A stretch of DNA of 64,000 nt, from the NCBI GenBank assembly GCA_913776045.1, contig CAJYOI010000038.1:1-64000 (forward strand), in the 5' to 3' direction. The position numbers and the translations under genes were made by a program. The notes beneath the pieces were generated by a model, which worked only from the letters and a program-made list of their open reading frames with translations, ran no database searches and had not been told where the DNA came from. This DNA comes from an uncultured Sphingomonas sp. Lineage in GTDB: Bacteria; Pseudomonadota; Alphaproteobacteria; Sphingomonadales; Sphingomonadaceae. Shown one piece after another: positions 26,128-34,756 of the stretch; the stretch's first letter is position 1; every line of letters begins with the position of its first letter.

Positions 26128-27093
26128 ATGGGTATCCGCATGACCGCGCCCGTCGTCACGCGTTTCGCCCCGAGCCCGACCGGGCGGCTGCACCTGGGGC
26201 ACGCCTATTCCGCGGCGCTCGCCCACCGCTTCGCGCGCGAGCGGGGCGGGCAGTTCCTGCTGCGGATCGAGGATATCGACGGCACCCGCAGCCGCGAGGA
26301 GCATGTCGCGGGGATCATCGAGGATCTGACGTGGCTCGGCCTCGACTGGGATGGGCCGGTGGTGCGCCAATCGGAACGGCTGGCGACGTACGACGCCGCG
26401 CTCGATCGGTTGCGGGGGATGGGGCTGCTGTACCGCTGTATCTGTACTCGCGCCGACATCGCCGCGAGCCTGTCCGCGCCGCACGGTTCCTCGGGGGCGA
26501 TCTATCCGGGGACGTGTCGGGGGCGGGGTGTCGATCCGGACGTGCCGCATTGCTGGCGACTGGACATGGCGAAGGCGCTGAAAATCCGCCCCGGCACGGA
26601 GCCCGCCGCCGAAGCCGGTGGTGGAGGGGGCGGGCCGCGAAGTGCTGCGCCCGTGGAGCCCTCCCTCCACCATGCTGCGCATGGTCCCCCTCCCCGTTCC
26701 GGGGAGGATCTTTTCTGGCATGATGCGACTGCCGGCTGGGTTCGCGCCGACCCTGCCACCCACGGCGATGTCGTCCTTGCGCGTAAGGACGCGCCGGCCA
26801 GCTATCACTTGGCGGTCACCATCGACGATGCCGCACAGGGCGTGACCGACATCGTCCGCGGGGTCGACCTGTTCGACAGCACCCATGTCCACCGCCTGCT
26901 GCAGGCGCGGCTCGACCTGCCGACGCCCGCGTATCACCACCATCCACTACTCACCGACGCCGATGGCCAGCGCCTCGCCAAGCGTAATGGTTCGCCTACG
27001 CTGGCGGCGTTGCGGACGGGTGGCGCGGACGGGCCGGGGATCGTGCGCGATCTGCTGGCCGGGCGCCTTCCCAACGCGCCTGCGACATCCTAG
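26128..27093 (+). CDS. gluQ: Glutamyl-Q tRNA(Asp) synthetase with an in-frame repeat insertion
   Basis: Truncated GluRS paralogue that attaches glutamate to queuosine in tRNA(Asp). It has RFAPSPTGRLHLGHA (HIGH equivalent), the zinc ligands CIC with YPGTC, RKDAPASYHLAV and QRLAKRNG (KMSKS equivalent). At 321 residues it is about 30 longer than usual. The excess is at residues about 158-192, a Gly/Pro/His-rich stretch encoded by a palindromic intergenic-type repeat (26605-26712) that happens to be open in this frame. It falls between the catalytic core and the HLAV region, where family members have a loop, so activity may survive. A start at 26140 (MTAPVVTRF) is the alternative. Confidence 0.88.
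   Translation: MGIRMTAPVVTRFAPSPTGRLHLGHAYSAALAHRFARERGGQFLLRIEDIDGTRSREEHVAGIIEDLTWLGLDWDGPVVRQSERLATYDAALDRLRGMGLLYRCICTRADIAASLSAPHGSSGAIYPGTCRGRGVDPDVPHCWRLDMAKALKIRPGTEPAAEAGGGGGGPRSAAPVEPSLHHAAHGPPPRSGEDLFWHDATAGWVRADPATHGDVVLARKDAPASYHLAVTIDDAAQGVTDIVRGVDLFDSTHVHRLLQARLDLPTPAYHHHPLLTDADGQRLAKRNGSPTLAALRTGGADGPGIVRDLLAGRLPNAPATS
26605..26712. repeat. Palindromic repeat inserted inside gluQ
   Basis: The stretch contains CCTCCACCAT, GGTCCCCCTCCCC and GGGGAGGATCTTTT in the same order as the intergenic repeat at 61605-61750, and an upstream GGTGG/GGAGGG arm that pairs with CCCTCC..CCACC. The end is a hairpin CCTCCCC-GTTCC-GGGGAGG (about 26689-26707). Base composition and the encoded Gly/Pro-rich peptide differ from the surrounding gene. 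Confidence 0.75.
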
Positions 27094-27103
27094 ATACAGC
27101 TCC

Positions 27104-27337
27104 ATGAACACGTTCCTGGCCTTGGCTCTGATCGCGGCGATGATCGCCACGCTCGTCGCGCTGATCCGCGGCATCGTCGTCTTTCTCAAAACCACCGAGG
27201 AAGAGCTGAAGGCGGGCCCCGACGGCCCGACCGCCTCTCAGGTCAAATCGAACAAGATGATGCAGTTCCGCATCTTCTTTCAGGCGCTGGCGATCCTGAT
27301 CGTCGTCGTGATCCTGTTCGCCGCCGGTCGGACCTGA
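27104..27337 (+). CDS. HIG1-type twin-transmembrane protein
   Basis: A 77-residue protein with two membrane segments (about 4-28 and 58-74) separated by a charged loop, KTTEEELKAGPDGPTASQ. This is the plan of bacterial HIG1/RCF-type proteins associated with respiratory supercomplexes. It starts 11 bases after the gluQ stop and is followed closely by the cobalamin adenosyltransferase gene, a common alphaproteobacterial pairing. It was picked out from a longer frame because the membrane segments and start codon fit only from 27104. Confidence 0.8.
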   Translation: MNTFLALALIAAMIATLVALIRGIVVFLKTTEEELKAGPDGPTASQVKSNKMMQFRIFFQALAILIVVVILFAAGRT

Positions 27338-27371
27338 TCGTTCCGCCGTCAGCTGACGGGAACCCTGCGCG

Positions 27372-27926
27372 ATGGTGAAGCTCAACCGCATCTATACCCG
27401 TACCGGCGACGCTGGGACGACCGGTCTGGTCGATGGCAGCCGCGTGTCGAAGGCCGATGCGCGGATGGCGGCGATCGGCGATTTGGACGAAGCGAATTCG
27501 GCGATCGGCGTCGCGCGCACAGCGCTGGACGCAGGGGCGGTCGCGGAGGAGCTGGCGCGAATCCAGAACGATCTGTTCGATCTCGGCGCCGATCTGGCGA
27601 CCCCGGGCGACATTCCCGGCGCGCTCCGGGTGACGCCGGCACAGGTCGCGCGGCTCGAACAGGCGATCGATACGCTCAATGCCGAGCTCGAACCGCTCGC
27701 CAGCTTCATCCTCCCCGGCGGCGTGGCGGCAGCGGCGCATCTCCACCTGGCGCGCGCGATCGTGCGACGGGCCGAACGCGCGATAGTCGCGCTCGCTGCG
27801 GAGGCGGAAGTTGCCTCCCCGGCAACGGCTTACGCCAATCGTCTGTCGGATTATCTGTTCGTTGCCGGACGCTATGTGAACCAAAAGGGTCGTGGCGACG
27901 TTTTGTGGATACCCGGGGGTAAATAG
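27372..27926 (+). CDS. Cob(I)alamin adenosyltransferase, PduO type
   Basis: A 184-residue enzyme that transfers adenosyl from ATP to cob(I)alamin to make coenzyme B12. Signatures are the ATP-binding YTRTGDAGTTGLVDGSRVSK at the N-terminus, LDEANSAIG, FDLGADLATP and the C-terminal RRAERAIVAL and YANRLSDYLFV. It follows the HIG1 gene by 34 bases and precedes egtB by 45, so it may share a transcript with either. Confidence 0.92.
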   Translation: MVKLNRIYTRTGDAGTTGLVDGSRVSKADARMAAIGDLDEANSAIGVARTALDAGAVAEELARIQNDLFDLGADLATPGDIPGALRVTPAQVARLEQAIDTLNAELEPLASFILPGGVAAAAHLHLARAIVRRAERAIVALAAEAEVASPATAYANRLSDYLFVAGRYVNQKGRGDVLWIPGGK

Positions 27927-27971
27927 CCCAGATTGCCGCTCTGGCGATCCGCCCACGGGGGAAGGATCGCC

Positions 27972-29231
27972 ATGCCCCTCGCCCCCTTTCCGGCGCCCGC
28001 TGCCGGTGATGCGCTGGCCTTGTTTGCCGAGGTGCGAGCGTTAAGCGAGGCGCTGGTCGCGCCGCTCAGCGACGCCGATGCGACCGTCCAGTCGATGCCT
28101 GACGCGTCGCCGGCGAAATGGCATCTGGCGCATACGACATGGTTTTTCGAGACGTTCGTGCTGCGCGATCATGTTGCGGGCTACAGCCTGTTCGACGCGC
28201 GTTTTCCGTTTCTCTTCAACAGCTATTATGAGGCGGAGGGCGTTCGCCACGCGCGGCATCGGCGCGGAATGATTACCCGCCCGACGCTAGACGAAGTCCT
28301 TGCCTATCGCGCCGCGGTGACGGCGGGGGTGGTCGCGGCATGGCCGACGCTGGACGCCGACGCCCGCGCGCTGGTGGAGCTGGGCTGCCACCACGAGCAG
28401 CAGCATCAGGAACTGCTGCTGACCGATATCCTGCACCTGCTCTCCTGCAATCCGGTCGAGCCGGCGATCTGGGATGGCGCGCCGAAGGTGCCCGTTGCGA
28501 TGCCCGGCCCGGTCGGCTGGATCGAAAGCGGCGAAAAGATCGTCGAGGTCGGCCATGACGGCACCGGTTTCGCCTTCGATTGCGAAGGCCCGCTTCACCG
28601 CACGCTGGTGCCAGCCCACGCTATCGCCGACCGTACCGTCACCAACGGCGAATGGGCCGCGTTCATCGCCGATGGCGGCTATTCCGACGCGCGGTTGTGG
28701 CTGAGCGACGGCTGGGCGTGGGTGAAGAGCGAGGGCATCATCGCGCCGCTCTATTGGGAAATGCGCGATGGCGTCTGGACCCGCTTCGGGCTCGACGGAC
28801 GCCGCGCCATCGATCCGGCGGCTCCGGTAACGCACATCAGTTTCTACGAGGCCGACGCCTATGCCAGCTGGGCCGGCGCGCGGCTGCCGACCGAGTTCGA
28901 ATGGGAAGCCGCCGCGGCGCCGCACGCCGCCAACCTCGGCAATTTCCTCGACACCGCTGGCCCGGTCGAGCCGCGCCCGGCGGTCAGCGCCCCCGGCTTC
29001 TTCGGCGATGTCTGGGAATGGACCGGCAGCGCCTATCGTCCCTATCCCGGCTTCACCGCGGCCGAAGGGGCGGTGGGCGAATACAACGGCAAGTTCATGA
29101 ACGGCCAGTTCGTCCTGCGCGGCGGATCGTGCGCCACCCCGCGCGGTCATGCGCGGTCCTGTTACCGCAATTTCTTCTACCCCCACCAGCGCTGGCAGTT
29201 CACCGGCGTCCGTCTCGCAAAGGACCTCTGA
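27972..29231 (+). CDS. egtB: Ergothioneine biosynthesis sulfoxide synthase EgtB
   Basis: Non-haem iron enzyme that joins a thiol donor to hercynine with oxygen. The 419 residues show the DinB-like N-terminal domain with the iron-binding H-x3-H-x-E in CHHEQQHQELLLTD (about residue 140) and the C-terminal formylglycine-generating-type domain with LPTEFEWEAAA, GDVWEWTGSAY and FVLRGGSCATPRGH. AAGGA stands just before the ATG; an open stretch 13 codons upstream is unlikely. egtD follows after one base. No egtC or egtE is nearby, so the lyase step must be encoded elsewhere. Confidence 0.94.
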   Translation: MPLAPFPAPAAGDALALFAEVRALSEALVAPLSDADATVQSMPDASPAKWHLAHTTWFFETFVLRDHVAGYSLFDARFPFLFNSYYEAEGVRHARHRRGMITRPTLDEVLAYRAAVTAGVVAAWPTLDADARALVELGCHHEQQHQELLLTDILHLLSCNPVEPAIWDGAPKVPVAMPGPVGWIESGEKIVEVGHDGTGFAFDCEGPLHRTLVPAHAIADRTVTNGEWAAFIADGGYSDARLWLSDGWAWVKSEGIIAPLYWEMRDGVWTRFGLDGRRAIDPAAPVTHISFYEADAYASWAGARLPTEFEWEAAAAPHAANLGNFLDTAGPVEPRPAVSAPGFFGDVWEWTGSAYRPYPGFTAAEGAVGEYNGKFMNGQFVLRGGSCATPRGHARSCYRNFFYPHQRWQFTGVRLAKDL

Positions 29232-29232
29232 C

Positions 29233-30210
29233 ATGCTGCGCCAGGAAATCGAAGACGGTCAGGCCTCGCTCGCCGACCCTCAGTTCCGCCACGACGTGCT
29301 GACCGGTCTCGCCCTGCGCCCGCGCGCCATCCCCGCGCGCTGGTTCTACGATCGCCGCGGATCGGAGCTGTTCGAGGAGATCACCGAGCTTCCCGAATAT
29401 TATCCGACGCGGACCGAAATCGCGATCCTGGCCGATAGCTGCCCCGACCTCGCGCGGCGCGTGCCGGCGGGATGCGCGGTCGTCGAGTTCGGATCGGGGT
29501 CGTCGACCAAGACCCCGGCGCTGCTCGAATGCGTCAAGCCCGCGGCCTATGTCCCGATCGACATTTCGGGCGACTTCCTGCGCGACAGTGCGAACGTCAT
29601 TGCCGAACGGTTTCCCGATATTGCGGTCTCGCCGCTGGAGGGCGACTTCACCAAGCCGCTGAAGCTGCCCGCCGGGGTCGGCGGGCTGACCAAGCTCGGA
29701 TTCTTCCCCGGATCGACGATCGGCAACATGCTGGCGGCCGGCGCGGTCGATCTGCTGCGGTCGATGCGTGCGTCGCTCGGCGAAGGGGCGCTGCTGCTGA
29801 TCGGCATCGACCGGGTCAAGGGCGAGGATGTGCTGGTCCCGGCCTATGACGACGCGGCCGGCGTGACCGCGGCGTTCAACCTCAACCTGCTGTGCCGCAT
29901 CAACCGCGAGCTCGACGGAACGATTCCGGTCGAGGATTTCCGCCACCGTGCGATCTGGAACGACGACCGCGCGCGGATCGAGATGCATCTCGAAGCGATC
30001 CGCGACGTCGAGTTCACGGTCGAGGGGCGGCCGTTCGCGATCGCCAAGGGCGAGACCATCCATACCGAGAACAGCCACAAATACGGCCCCCGGGACGCGC
30101 GCCTACTGCTGCGTGGCGGCGGCTGGACGCCGGTGGCGGAATGGACCGATGCCGAGGATCGCTTCGCGCTGATCTTGGCGGAGGCGCAGGTCGAGCGCCG
30201 GGCGCCGTGA
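29233..30210 (+). CDS. egtD: L-histidine N-alpha-methyltransferase EgtD
   Basis: SAM-dependent enzyme that trimethylates histidine to hercynine, the first step to ergothioneine. Key parts in the 325 residues are PEYYPTRTEI, the SAM loop VVEFGSGSSTKT, YVPIDISGDFL, FFPGSTIGNM and the C-terminal IHTENSHKY. The ATG lies one base after the egtB stop, so the two form a compact egtBD unit in which the product order is reversed relative to the pathway. Confidence 0.95.
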   Translation: MLRQEIEDGQASLADPQFRHDVLTGLALRPRAIPARWFYDRRGSELFEEITELPEYYPTRTEIAILADSCPDLARRVPAGCAVVEFGSGSSTKTPALLECVKPAAYVPIDISGDFLRDSANVIAERFPDIAVSPLEGDFTKPLKLPAGVGGLTKLGFFPGSTIGNMLAAGAVDLLRSMRASLGEGALLLIGIDRVKGEDVLVPAYDDAAGVTAAFNLNLLCRINRELDGTIPVEDFRHRAIWNDDRARIEMHLEAIRDVEFTVEGRPFAIAKGETIHTENSHKYGPRDARLLLRGGGWTPVAEWTDAEDRFALILAEAQVERRAP

Positions 30211-30306
30211 AGGGCGGTAGGCGGCAAGCCAGTCAGACGCAGGCAGCTATGCCGTCTCCGCTGACCGGTCTAGGCGATCCCGCGATGTGCCTATGCAAAT
30301 CGCGGC

Positions 30307-31155
30307 TTAGCTGACGGCTCGCCGCTTTTTCGTCGGCGCCGCCACCGACAGCGTCGGCACGATGTCCTGCGCCGCGCGGTCGTACCAGCCGAGCGCCGTC
30401 GAGATCGCCTCAGCGGTCGCCTTCAGCGCCTCGAGCGCCTCCGCAGGCGTGCAATGCGGGTCGCCGTCGATGGCTTCCAGGAACGGAATGGTCAGCGCGG
30501 CGACGACGGTGCCGTCGAAGCCGAAGATCGGGCAGCTAATGTCCGACACGCCCGCCATGCGCGCGCTGGGGATCGATTCATGCCCCGTGGCCCGGACCTG
30601 ATCCAGCCGGGTGCGCAGAGCGGCCGCGCCCTTCGCGCCGTCGAGCAGGGCATCGCGGACGCTGTCGGGGGCAAAAGCCAGCAGGACATGCCCCGAACAG
30701 CTCGACGTCAGGTCGACCGAAGTTCCCAGCCGCACCGCGAAGCCGGTCTGGCCCGGGCTTTCCTGCCGAAGCACAACCAGGCCCTGCGATCCATTAACGA
30801 CGACCAGATGGCACGACTGTTCCACCTTGGCGGACAGCGCATGCATCAGCGGGCCGGCGACATGCGTCAGTTCCTGCGCCGGGGTTGCGCGGTGGGCGAC
30901 CTCCAGCAGCTTGTAGGTCACGCGATAGCGGTCGCTGGCCGGGTCCTTGTGCAGCCAGCCGCGACGGTCGAGCACGACGACGACGCGAAACAGCTCGCTG
31001 ATCGACCGACCCATGCGTGTCGCCATCTCGCTGATCGATAGGCCGGAGGGTTCGCTGCCGAGCAGTTCGATGACGTCGATGCCCTTTTCCAGCGCGGGCG
31101 CCGAATAGGACGGGGTCTTGGCGTCGTCGCGCTTGGGTGTCTTCGGATCGGCCAT
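30307..31155 (-). CDS. IclR family regulator of the fucose cluster
   Basis: A 282-residue regulator with an N-terminal winged helix (about 22-80, SISEMATRMGRSISELFRVV) and a C-terminal effector domain (about 100-265, with GHVLLAFAP and SDISCPIFGFDG). It is the last gene of the leftward fucose cluster, ten bases after fucP, and is the likely local repressor or activator answering to a fucose-pathway intermediate. The start MADPKTPKRDD avoids overlap with fucP; an upstream GTG-like extension of 12 codons exists. Confidence 0.88.
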   Translation of the reverse strand: MADPKTPKRDDAKTPSYSAPALEKGIDVIELLGSEPSGLSISEMATRMGRSISELFRVVVVLDRRGWLHKDPASDRYRVTYKLLEVAHRATPAQELTHVAGPLMHALSAKVEQSCHLVVVNGSQGLVVLRQESPGQTGFAVRLGTSVDLTSSCSGHVLLAFAPDSVRDALLDGAKGAAALRTRLDQVRATGHESIPSARMAGVSDISCPIFGFDGTVVAALTIPFLEAIDGDPHCTPAEALEALKATAEAISTALGWYDRAAQDIVPTLSVAAPTKKRRAVS

Positions 31156-31165
31156 CGCCCGGACG

Positions 31166-32446
31166 CTAGTGGATCGGGAGGGGGTTGTCATCGCCGATCG
31201 CTCGCGTCGCCCCGTTGCCCGCGGCCAGTGCGAAGGCGAGCACGACGACGAACGCGACCGCCGGGATCAGCATCGCCATGTTGATGCCCGCCATGTCGGA
31301 GATATGCCCCATCGCCGCGGTGATCGCCGCTCCGCCGATGACCGCCATGACGATCAGCGAGGCACCCGCCTTGCGCAGCGGCCCCAGCCCCTCGACGCCC
31401 AACGCGAAGATGGTCGGGAACTGGATCGACATGAAGAAGCTGGATGCGACCAGCATGCAGAGGCCCGCCATCCCGCCGATCAACGCCGCGCCGACCGCCA
31501 GAGCCAGCGACGCGACCGCGAAGATCGCCAGCAGCCGCGCCGGCGCGATGCGTCCCATCAGCGCGGTGCCGACGAAGCGGCCGATGCCGAACAGCAGCAG
31601 GCTGGCGAACAGATAATCGGCGGCCGTCCGCTCGATCATGCCGCCGACGTTAAATTGCGCGTAGCGGATCGTGTAGCTCCACAGCCCGACCTGCGCACCG
31701 ACGTAGAAGAACTGCGCGACCGCGGCCAGCAACAGACGCGGGTGGCGGAAGACATGGGCGAACGGCGGCTTCGCATCCTCGCCCCGTTCGGCGCGGGCGT
31801 CGGGAAAGCGGATCATCGCGGCGGCCAGCGCGAAGCCCAGCACGACCAGCCCGATGACGAGATACGGTGCCTGCACCGCCTGCGTTTCCGCGCGGTAGAA
31901 AGCTTCGCGCGCGGCCGGCGTCATCGCGGCGATGGCGCCGTCGTCATGCGCGATTTCGGACAGGATGAAATATTTGCCGATCAGTACCCCGGCCAGCGTG
32001 CCGACCGGGTTCGCCGCCTGCGCCCAGTTGAGCCGCCGCGCCGCGCCTGCCGGGTCGCCGAGCTCGGTCATCAGCGGATTGGCCGAGGTTTCGAGGAATG
32101 CTAGGCCCGAGGCGATGACGAATAGCGCCGCAAGGAAATAGCGGTACTCGCCGTAATGTGCGGCCGGATAGAAGAGCAGCGCGCCGGCGGCATAGAGCAA
32201 CAGACCGATGACGATCGCGGCCTTGTAGCCCTTCGCCCGCACAACCATCGCGGCGGGAATCGCGAGGCAGAAATAGCCGAGATAGAAGGCCTGCTGGACG
32301 AAACTGGTTTCGAAGTCCGAAAGCGTGAACGCCTTCTTGAACTGCGCGATCAGAATGTCGTTCAGATTGTTCGCCATCCCCCACAGGAAGAACAGCGACA
32401 CCGTCAGGATGATCGCCGGTGCGTAACTGCGCGCCTTGCCGGTCAT
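31166..32446 (-). CDS. fucP: L-fucose:H+ symporter
   Basis: Major facilitator permease of 426 residues with about twelve membrane segments. Family features are FFLWGMANNLNDILI near the N-terminus (the FucP substrate region), FLETSANPLMTELG and the NWAQAANPVGTLAG motif, and SIQFPTIFALGVEGLG in the C-terminal half. It lies between L-fuconate dehydratase and the IclR regulator, which supports L-fucose rather than another sugar as substrate. Outer-membrane uptake must come from elsewhere. Confidence 0.88.
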   Translation of the reverse strand: MTGKARSYAPAIILTVSLFFLWGMANNLNDILIAQFKKAFTLSDFETSFVQQAFYLGYFCLAIPAAMVVRAKGYKAAIVIGLLLYAAGALLFYPAAHYGEYRYFLAALFVIASGLAFLETSANPLMTELGDPAGAARRLNWAQAANPVGTLAGVLIGKYFILSEIAHDDGAIAAMTPAAREAFYRAETQAVQAPYLVIGLVVLGFALAAAMIRFPDARAERGEDAKPPFAHVFRHPRLLLAAVAQFFYVGAQVGLWSYTIRYAQFNVGGMIERTAADYLFASLLLFGIGRFVGTALMGRIAPARLLAIFAVASLALAVGAALIGGMAGLCMLVASSFFMSIQFPTIFALGVEGLGPLRKAGASLIVMAVIGGAAITAAMGHISDMAGINMAMLIPAVAFVVVLAFALAAGNGATRAIGDDNPLPIH

Positions 32447-32527
32447 AGTTGCCCTCTCCTGCGTCGGCGCGATCGATCTATGGCCATGCGTCCGACGGTA
32501 ACGATTGTTGCCCAGCAGGGCATGATG

Positions 32528-33805
32528 TCAGGCGCCGAAGCGGAACGCCTCGAGAGTCTCCGGCTTCATCTCGATCGAATAGCCGGCACGCGTCGGCGGC
32601 ATATAGGCCGCATTCTCGATCACGCAGGGGTCGAGGAAATGTTCGTGCAGATGATCGACATATTCGGTCACGCGCCCCTCCATCGTTCCAGAGAAGCACA
32701 GATAGTCGATCATCGAGAGATGCTGGACATATTCGCAAAGGCCCACGCCGCCCGCGTGCGGGCAGACCGGGAGGTCGAAGCGTGCGGCGAGCAGCATCAC
32801 CGCCAGCGCCTCGTTCACCCCGCCGATGCGGCAGGCATCGAGTTGGACGACGTCGCATGCCCCGGCGGCCATGAACTGTTTGAACAGGATGCGGTTCTGG
32901 CACATCTCGCCGGTCGCGACCTTGACCGCGCCGATGCCCTGCCGGATCGCCTTGTGGCCCAGCACGTCGTCGGGACTGGTCGGCTCTTCGATGAACCAAG
33001 GGTTCGCAAACGTCAGCGCGTTGACCCATTCGATCGCCTGGTCGACCTCCCAGACCTGGTTGGCGTCGATCATCAGCTTGCGGTCGGGGCCGAGCACGTC
33101 GCGCGCGATGCCGACGCGGCGGATGTCGTCGTCCAGGTCGCGCCCGACCTTCAGCTTGACGTGGTCGAAGCCGGCATCGATCGCCTCCTGCGTCAGGCGG
33201 CGCAGCTTGTCGTCGGGGTAGCCGAGCCAGCCCGCCGAGGTGGTATAGCAGGGATAGCCGTCCGCCATCAGCCGCTCGACCCGCTCCGCCTTGCCCACCG
33301 CCCGCCCGGTCAGCAGGGCAAGTGCCTGCTCGGGCGTGATCGCGTCGGTCAGGTAGCGGAAGTCGATCGCTCGGACGAGCTGTTCGGGCGTCATGTCGGC
33401 GACCAGCCGCCAGACGGGCTTGCCTTCGGCCTTCGCCCACAGATCCCAGATCGCGTTGACGACGGCACCGGTCGCCAGATGCATCGCGCCCTTGTCGGGG
33501 CCGATCCAGCGCAGCTGGCTGTCGCCGGTCAGCCGCCGCCACATCGCCGCCGGATCGGCGGCGATCTCGGCCAGCGTCAGTCCGACGACCAGATGCTCCA
33601 TCGCATGGATGGCGGTGCAGCAGATGTCGTTGCCGCGCCCGATGGTGAAGGTCAGGCCGTGGCCTTCCAGGCCCGGCGTGTCCGTCTCCAGCACGACATA
33701 GGCGGCCGAATAGTCGGGATCGGGGTTCATCGCGTCCGACCCGTCGAGCGACAGGCTGGTCGGGAAGCGCAGGTCGACGGTGCGGAGACCCGTGATGGTC
33801 GTCAT
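32528..33805 (-). CDS. L-fuconate dehydratase
   Basis: Enolase-superfamily enzyme (mandelate racemase subgroup) dehydrating L-fuconate to 2-keto-3-deoxy-L-fuconate. In 425 residues it shows the Lys-x-Lys base (HVKLKVG, about 220), metal ligands IDANQVW (about 248), EEPTSPDD (about 274) and ATGEMCQNR (about 300), and the catalytic His in CPHAGGVGL (about 351). These positions match the known FucD pattern. Its start is two bases after the stop of the short-chain dehydrogenase gene, and fucP follows 81 bases on. Confidence 0.9.
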   Translation of the reverse strand: MTTITGLRTVDLRFPTSLSLDGSDAMNPDPDYSAAYVVLETDTPGLEGHGLTFTIGRGNDICCTAIHAMEHLVVGLTLAEIAADPAAMWRRLTGDSQLRWIGPDKGAMHLATGAVVNAIWDLWAKAEGKPVWRLVADMTPEQLVRAIDFRYLTDAITPEQALALLTGRAVGKAERVERLMADGYPCYTTSAGWLGYPDDKLRRLTQEAIDAGFDHVKLKVGRDLDDDIRRVGIARDVLGPDRKLMIDANQVWEVDQAIEWVNALTFANPWFIEEPTSPDDVLGHKAIRQGIGAVKVATGEMCQNRILFKQFMAAGACDVVQLDACRIGGVNEALAVMLLAARFDLPVCPHAGGVGLCEYVQHLSMIDYLCFSGTMEGRVTEYVDHLHEHFLDPCVIENAAYMPPTRAGYSIEMKPETLEAFRFGA

Positions 33806-33807
33806 CG

Positions 33808-34548
33808 TCAGTTGACCCAGCCGCCGTCGATCACATGGACGGCCCCGGTCGTGAAGCTCGCTTCGTCACTCATCAGATAGGCGACCAGCGCGGCGATCTC
33901 CTCTGCGCGGCCCAGGCGTCCCATCGGCTGGCGCGCGACGAAGGCGGCGTCGGCGTCGGCCACGCTCACGCCCTGCACGGCGGCCTGTTCGGTGACGCGC
34001 TGGCGCAGCGACGGCGTCTCGACCGTGCCGGGGCAGATGCAGTTGCAGCGGACGTTCCGGCTCGCGAAGTCGGCCGCGACCGCCTTGGTCAGGCCGATGA
34101 CTGCGGCCTTCGACGCGCCATAGGCATAGCGGTTGGGGATGCCCTTCACGCTGGAGGCGATGCTGCTCATGTTGACGATCGATCCGCTGCCACGCTCCAG
34201 CATGGCCGGCAGGTACGCGCGGATCGCATGGTGCATCGCATGGACATTCAGGTCGAAGCTGAGCGCCCAGTCCGCGTCGCTGCACTCCAGGATGTTTCCG
34301 GCCCCGACGAAGCCGGCGATGTTTGCCAGCGCATCGATCGGACCGGTCTGCGCGGGCAGGGCGGCGATCGCGGTGGGGTCGGTCAGATCGACGGTGATCG
34401 GCGTCACGCCCCCAATGTCCGCCAGCGCGTCGCCGTCGCGGTCCGCGGCCCAGACGGTCGCACCTTCGTCCCGCAACCGCTCGGCCGCCGCGCGCCCGAT
34501 CCCCTGTGCCGCCGCCGTTACCAGCACGGTCTTGCCTGCAAACCGCAT
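33808..34548 (-). CDS. Short-chain dehydrogenase, probable 2-keto-3-deoxy-L-fuconate dehydrogenase
   Basis: A 246-residue NAD(P)-dependent SDR with TAAAQGIGRAAAERL (nucleotide loop), NIAGFVGAGN, the Ser-Tyr-Lys triad in MSSIAS and YAYGASKAAVIG, and the C-terminal GWVN. Close packing with L-fuconate dehydratase suggests it oxidises 2-keto-3-deoxy-L-fuconate; L-fucose dehydrogenase is the alternative. The start at 34548 has GGAGAGGGG upstream. It is the first gene of the cluster. The lactonase and the final cleavage enzyme are not in this window. Confidence 0.82.
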   Translation of the reverse strand: MRFAGKTVLVTAAAQGIGRAAAERLRDEGATVWAADRDGDALADIGGVTPITVDLTDPTAIAALPAQTGPIDALANIAGFVGAGNILECSDADWALSFDLNVHAMHHAIRAYLPAMLERGSGSIVNMSSIASSVKGIPNRYAYGASKAAVIGLTKAVAADFASRNVRCNCICPGTVETPSLRQRVTEQAAVQGVSVADADAAFVARQPMGRLGRAEEIAALVAYLMSDEASFTTGAVHVIDGGWVN

Positions 34549-34655
34549 TCTCAGCCCCTCTCCGAAGGGACTTTTATTAGTCAAAACGAGTTTGCGAGCA
34601 AGCGGGAAGTGGTTCGCCTTGATGGAAGATCACGGCGGGGATTCTGACTACCGTC

Positions 34656-34735
34656 ATCCTGACGAACGTCAGGATCCAGTGTCCATAAACCCGACGGTCA
34701 GGCAGAGTGACCCTAAATTCCGGCTTCCGCCGGAA
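34656..34735. repeat. Pair of short palindromic repeats
   Basis: Two hairpins lie in the 208-base gap between the fucose cluster and the MFS gene: ATCCTGACG/CGTCAGGAT (34656-34675, two-base loop) and TTCCGGC/GCCGGAA (34718-34735). The form (two palindromes about 45 bases apart, with GTCATCC at one side) recurs at 47251-47342 and 60988-61080, so this is a dispersed repeat family. Confidence 0.75.
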
Positions 34736-34756
34736 CGACGGGGTTTAGGCTCCCGC

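Noticed and set aside
30211-30306. Gap between egtD and the IclR gene examined for a tRNA or small RNA
   Set aside because: No cloverleaf, T-loop motif or terminator could be recognised.
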